A DNA stretch of 7,762 nt, taken from contig QWOR01000282.1 of assembly GCA_003669575.1 (NCBI GenBank), forward strand, positions 1 to 7,762, in the 5' to 3' direction. Positions 7,446 to 7,762 of this stretch are shown here, piece after piece; positions within the stretch are counted from its first letter, which is position 1, and each line of letters opens with the position of its first letter. The translations under genes and the position numbers were made by a program. Below the pieces are notes generated by a model. That model saw nothing but the letters and a program-made list of their open reading frames with translations. It was not told the DNA's origin and made no database searches. The stretch is from Planctomycetota bacterium (GTDB taxonomy: Bacteria; Planctomycetota; Planctomycetia; Planctomycetales; Planctomycetaceae).

Positions 7446-7481
7446 AAAAAAACTCCGAACCCACCCATGGTGAGTTCGGAG
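7446..7481 (-). terminator. Intrinsic (rho-independent) terminator
   Basis: Read on the minus strand, CTCCGAAC (7481-7474) pairs perfectly with GTTCGGAG (7460-7453). An inner CACC/GGTG stem closes a three-base loop, with a single A/C mismatch between the two stems. Seven consecutive T residues (7452-7446) follow immediately. It lies 26 bases after the stop codon of the minus-strand gene to its right and should end that transcript. Confidence 0.92.
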
Positions 7482-7507
7482 CTGGAGTTCTCAATCACCC
7501 GATGCGG

Positions 7508-7762
7508 CTACTTCTTGAAATCCAGACCAGGTTGCTTGGGATCGCTTCCAACCATGGTGAACAGGAATTCGTCGGGGTTCACGAATGACACCTGGGCCAG
7601 CATCGTTCCGCCCGCGTCTGGTTCGAGCGCCAGCGTGTCCTTGTTGACCGCATAAGCGCCCTTCAAGGTTTGTGGCTTGCCATCTTTCGTGAATGTCCAG
7701 ACGAAGTGCCCATCATTCGCGAGTTCCATCTCGAATGTCGAGCCATTGGAACTGGCATTCCA
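7508..7762 (-). CDS. C-terminal end of a probable TPR-type/beta-rich planctomycete protein (partial)
   Basis: The last 84 codons of a gene entering from the right edge, ending in TAG at 7508-7510. The frame is open to position 7762, so the ATG at 7729 is internal and not the start. The fragment is a small beta-rich module: WNASSNGSTFEMELANDGHF, then FVWTFTKDGKPQ, GAYAVNKDTLALEPD, and the ending FTMVGSDPKQPGLDF. The alternating 'GxFxW..GKxxxxxGxYxxxxxxLxL' pattern and the 'GxDPxxPGLxF' end recall a C-terminal domain I associate with TPR-containing hypothetical proteins of planctomycetes. That assignment is from memory and the TPR part is not in the window. A strong terminator follows the stop. 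Confidence 0.8.
   Translation of the reverse strand, partial: WNASSNGSTFEMELANDGHFVWTFTKDGKPQTLKGAYAVNKDTLALEPDAGGTMLAQVSFVNPDEFLFTMVGSDPKQPGLDFKK

Noticed and set aside
7425..7655. Plus-strand open frame running across the terminator and the partial gene.
   Set aside because: It reads through a perfect intrinsic terminator hairpin and is antisense to the well-formed C-terminal module on the minus strand.

Overview
The window reads as ordinary chromosomal DNA of a free-living bacterium, most likely a member of the Planctomycetota. This is inferred from family content, not from a marker gene. The clues are a secreted thioredoxin-like/BNR-sialidase fusion, a secreted BD-FAE-type alpha/beta hydrolase with a 'VVSGAW' strand instead of HGGG, and a C-terminal domain of the kind found on planctomycete TPR-type proteins. 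Base composition is moderately GC-rich and fairly even, with GTG starts on both pump genes. I see no rRNA, tRNA, CRISPR array, transposase or integrase.

Layout: (1) 1-1341, minus strand: the first 447 codons of a gene running off the left edge, with a signal peptide, a cysteine-poor thioredoxin-like domain and a BNR/Asp-box sialidase-like domain. (2) 1342-1675: a divergent intergenic region that must hold the promoters of both flanking genes. (3) 1676-2995 and 3050-6184, plus strand: a two-gene RND efflux operon, a lipoprotein periplasmic adaptor followed by an HAE-type inner-membrane permease. No outer-membrane factor gene is present in the window. (4) 6190-7104, minus strand: a secreted alpha/beta hydrolase whose stop lies 5 bases from the permease stop. 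(5) 7094-7445: no secure gene, but two small overlapping minus-strand reading frames lead into the hydrolase start. (6) 7446-7481: a strong intrinsic terminator serving (7) 7508-7762, the last 84 codons of a minus-strand gene entering from the right edge.

The adaptor and permease should work together: the lipid-anchored adaptor bridges a proton-driven inner-membrane pump to an outer-membrane channel encoded elsewhere. The three other genes are exported or probably exported proteins with no evident functional link to the pump. I found no convincing new multi-gene system. The points most worth a second look are the thioredoxin/sialidase fusion and the chain of small minus-strand frames upstream of the hydrolase.
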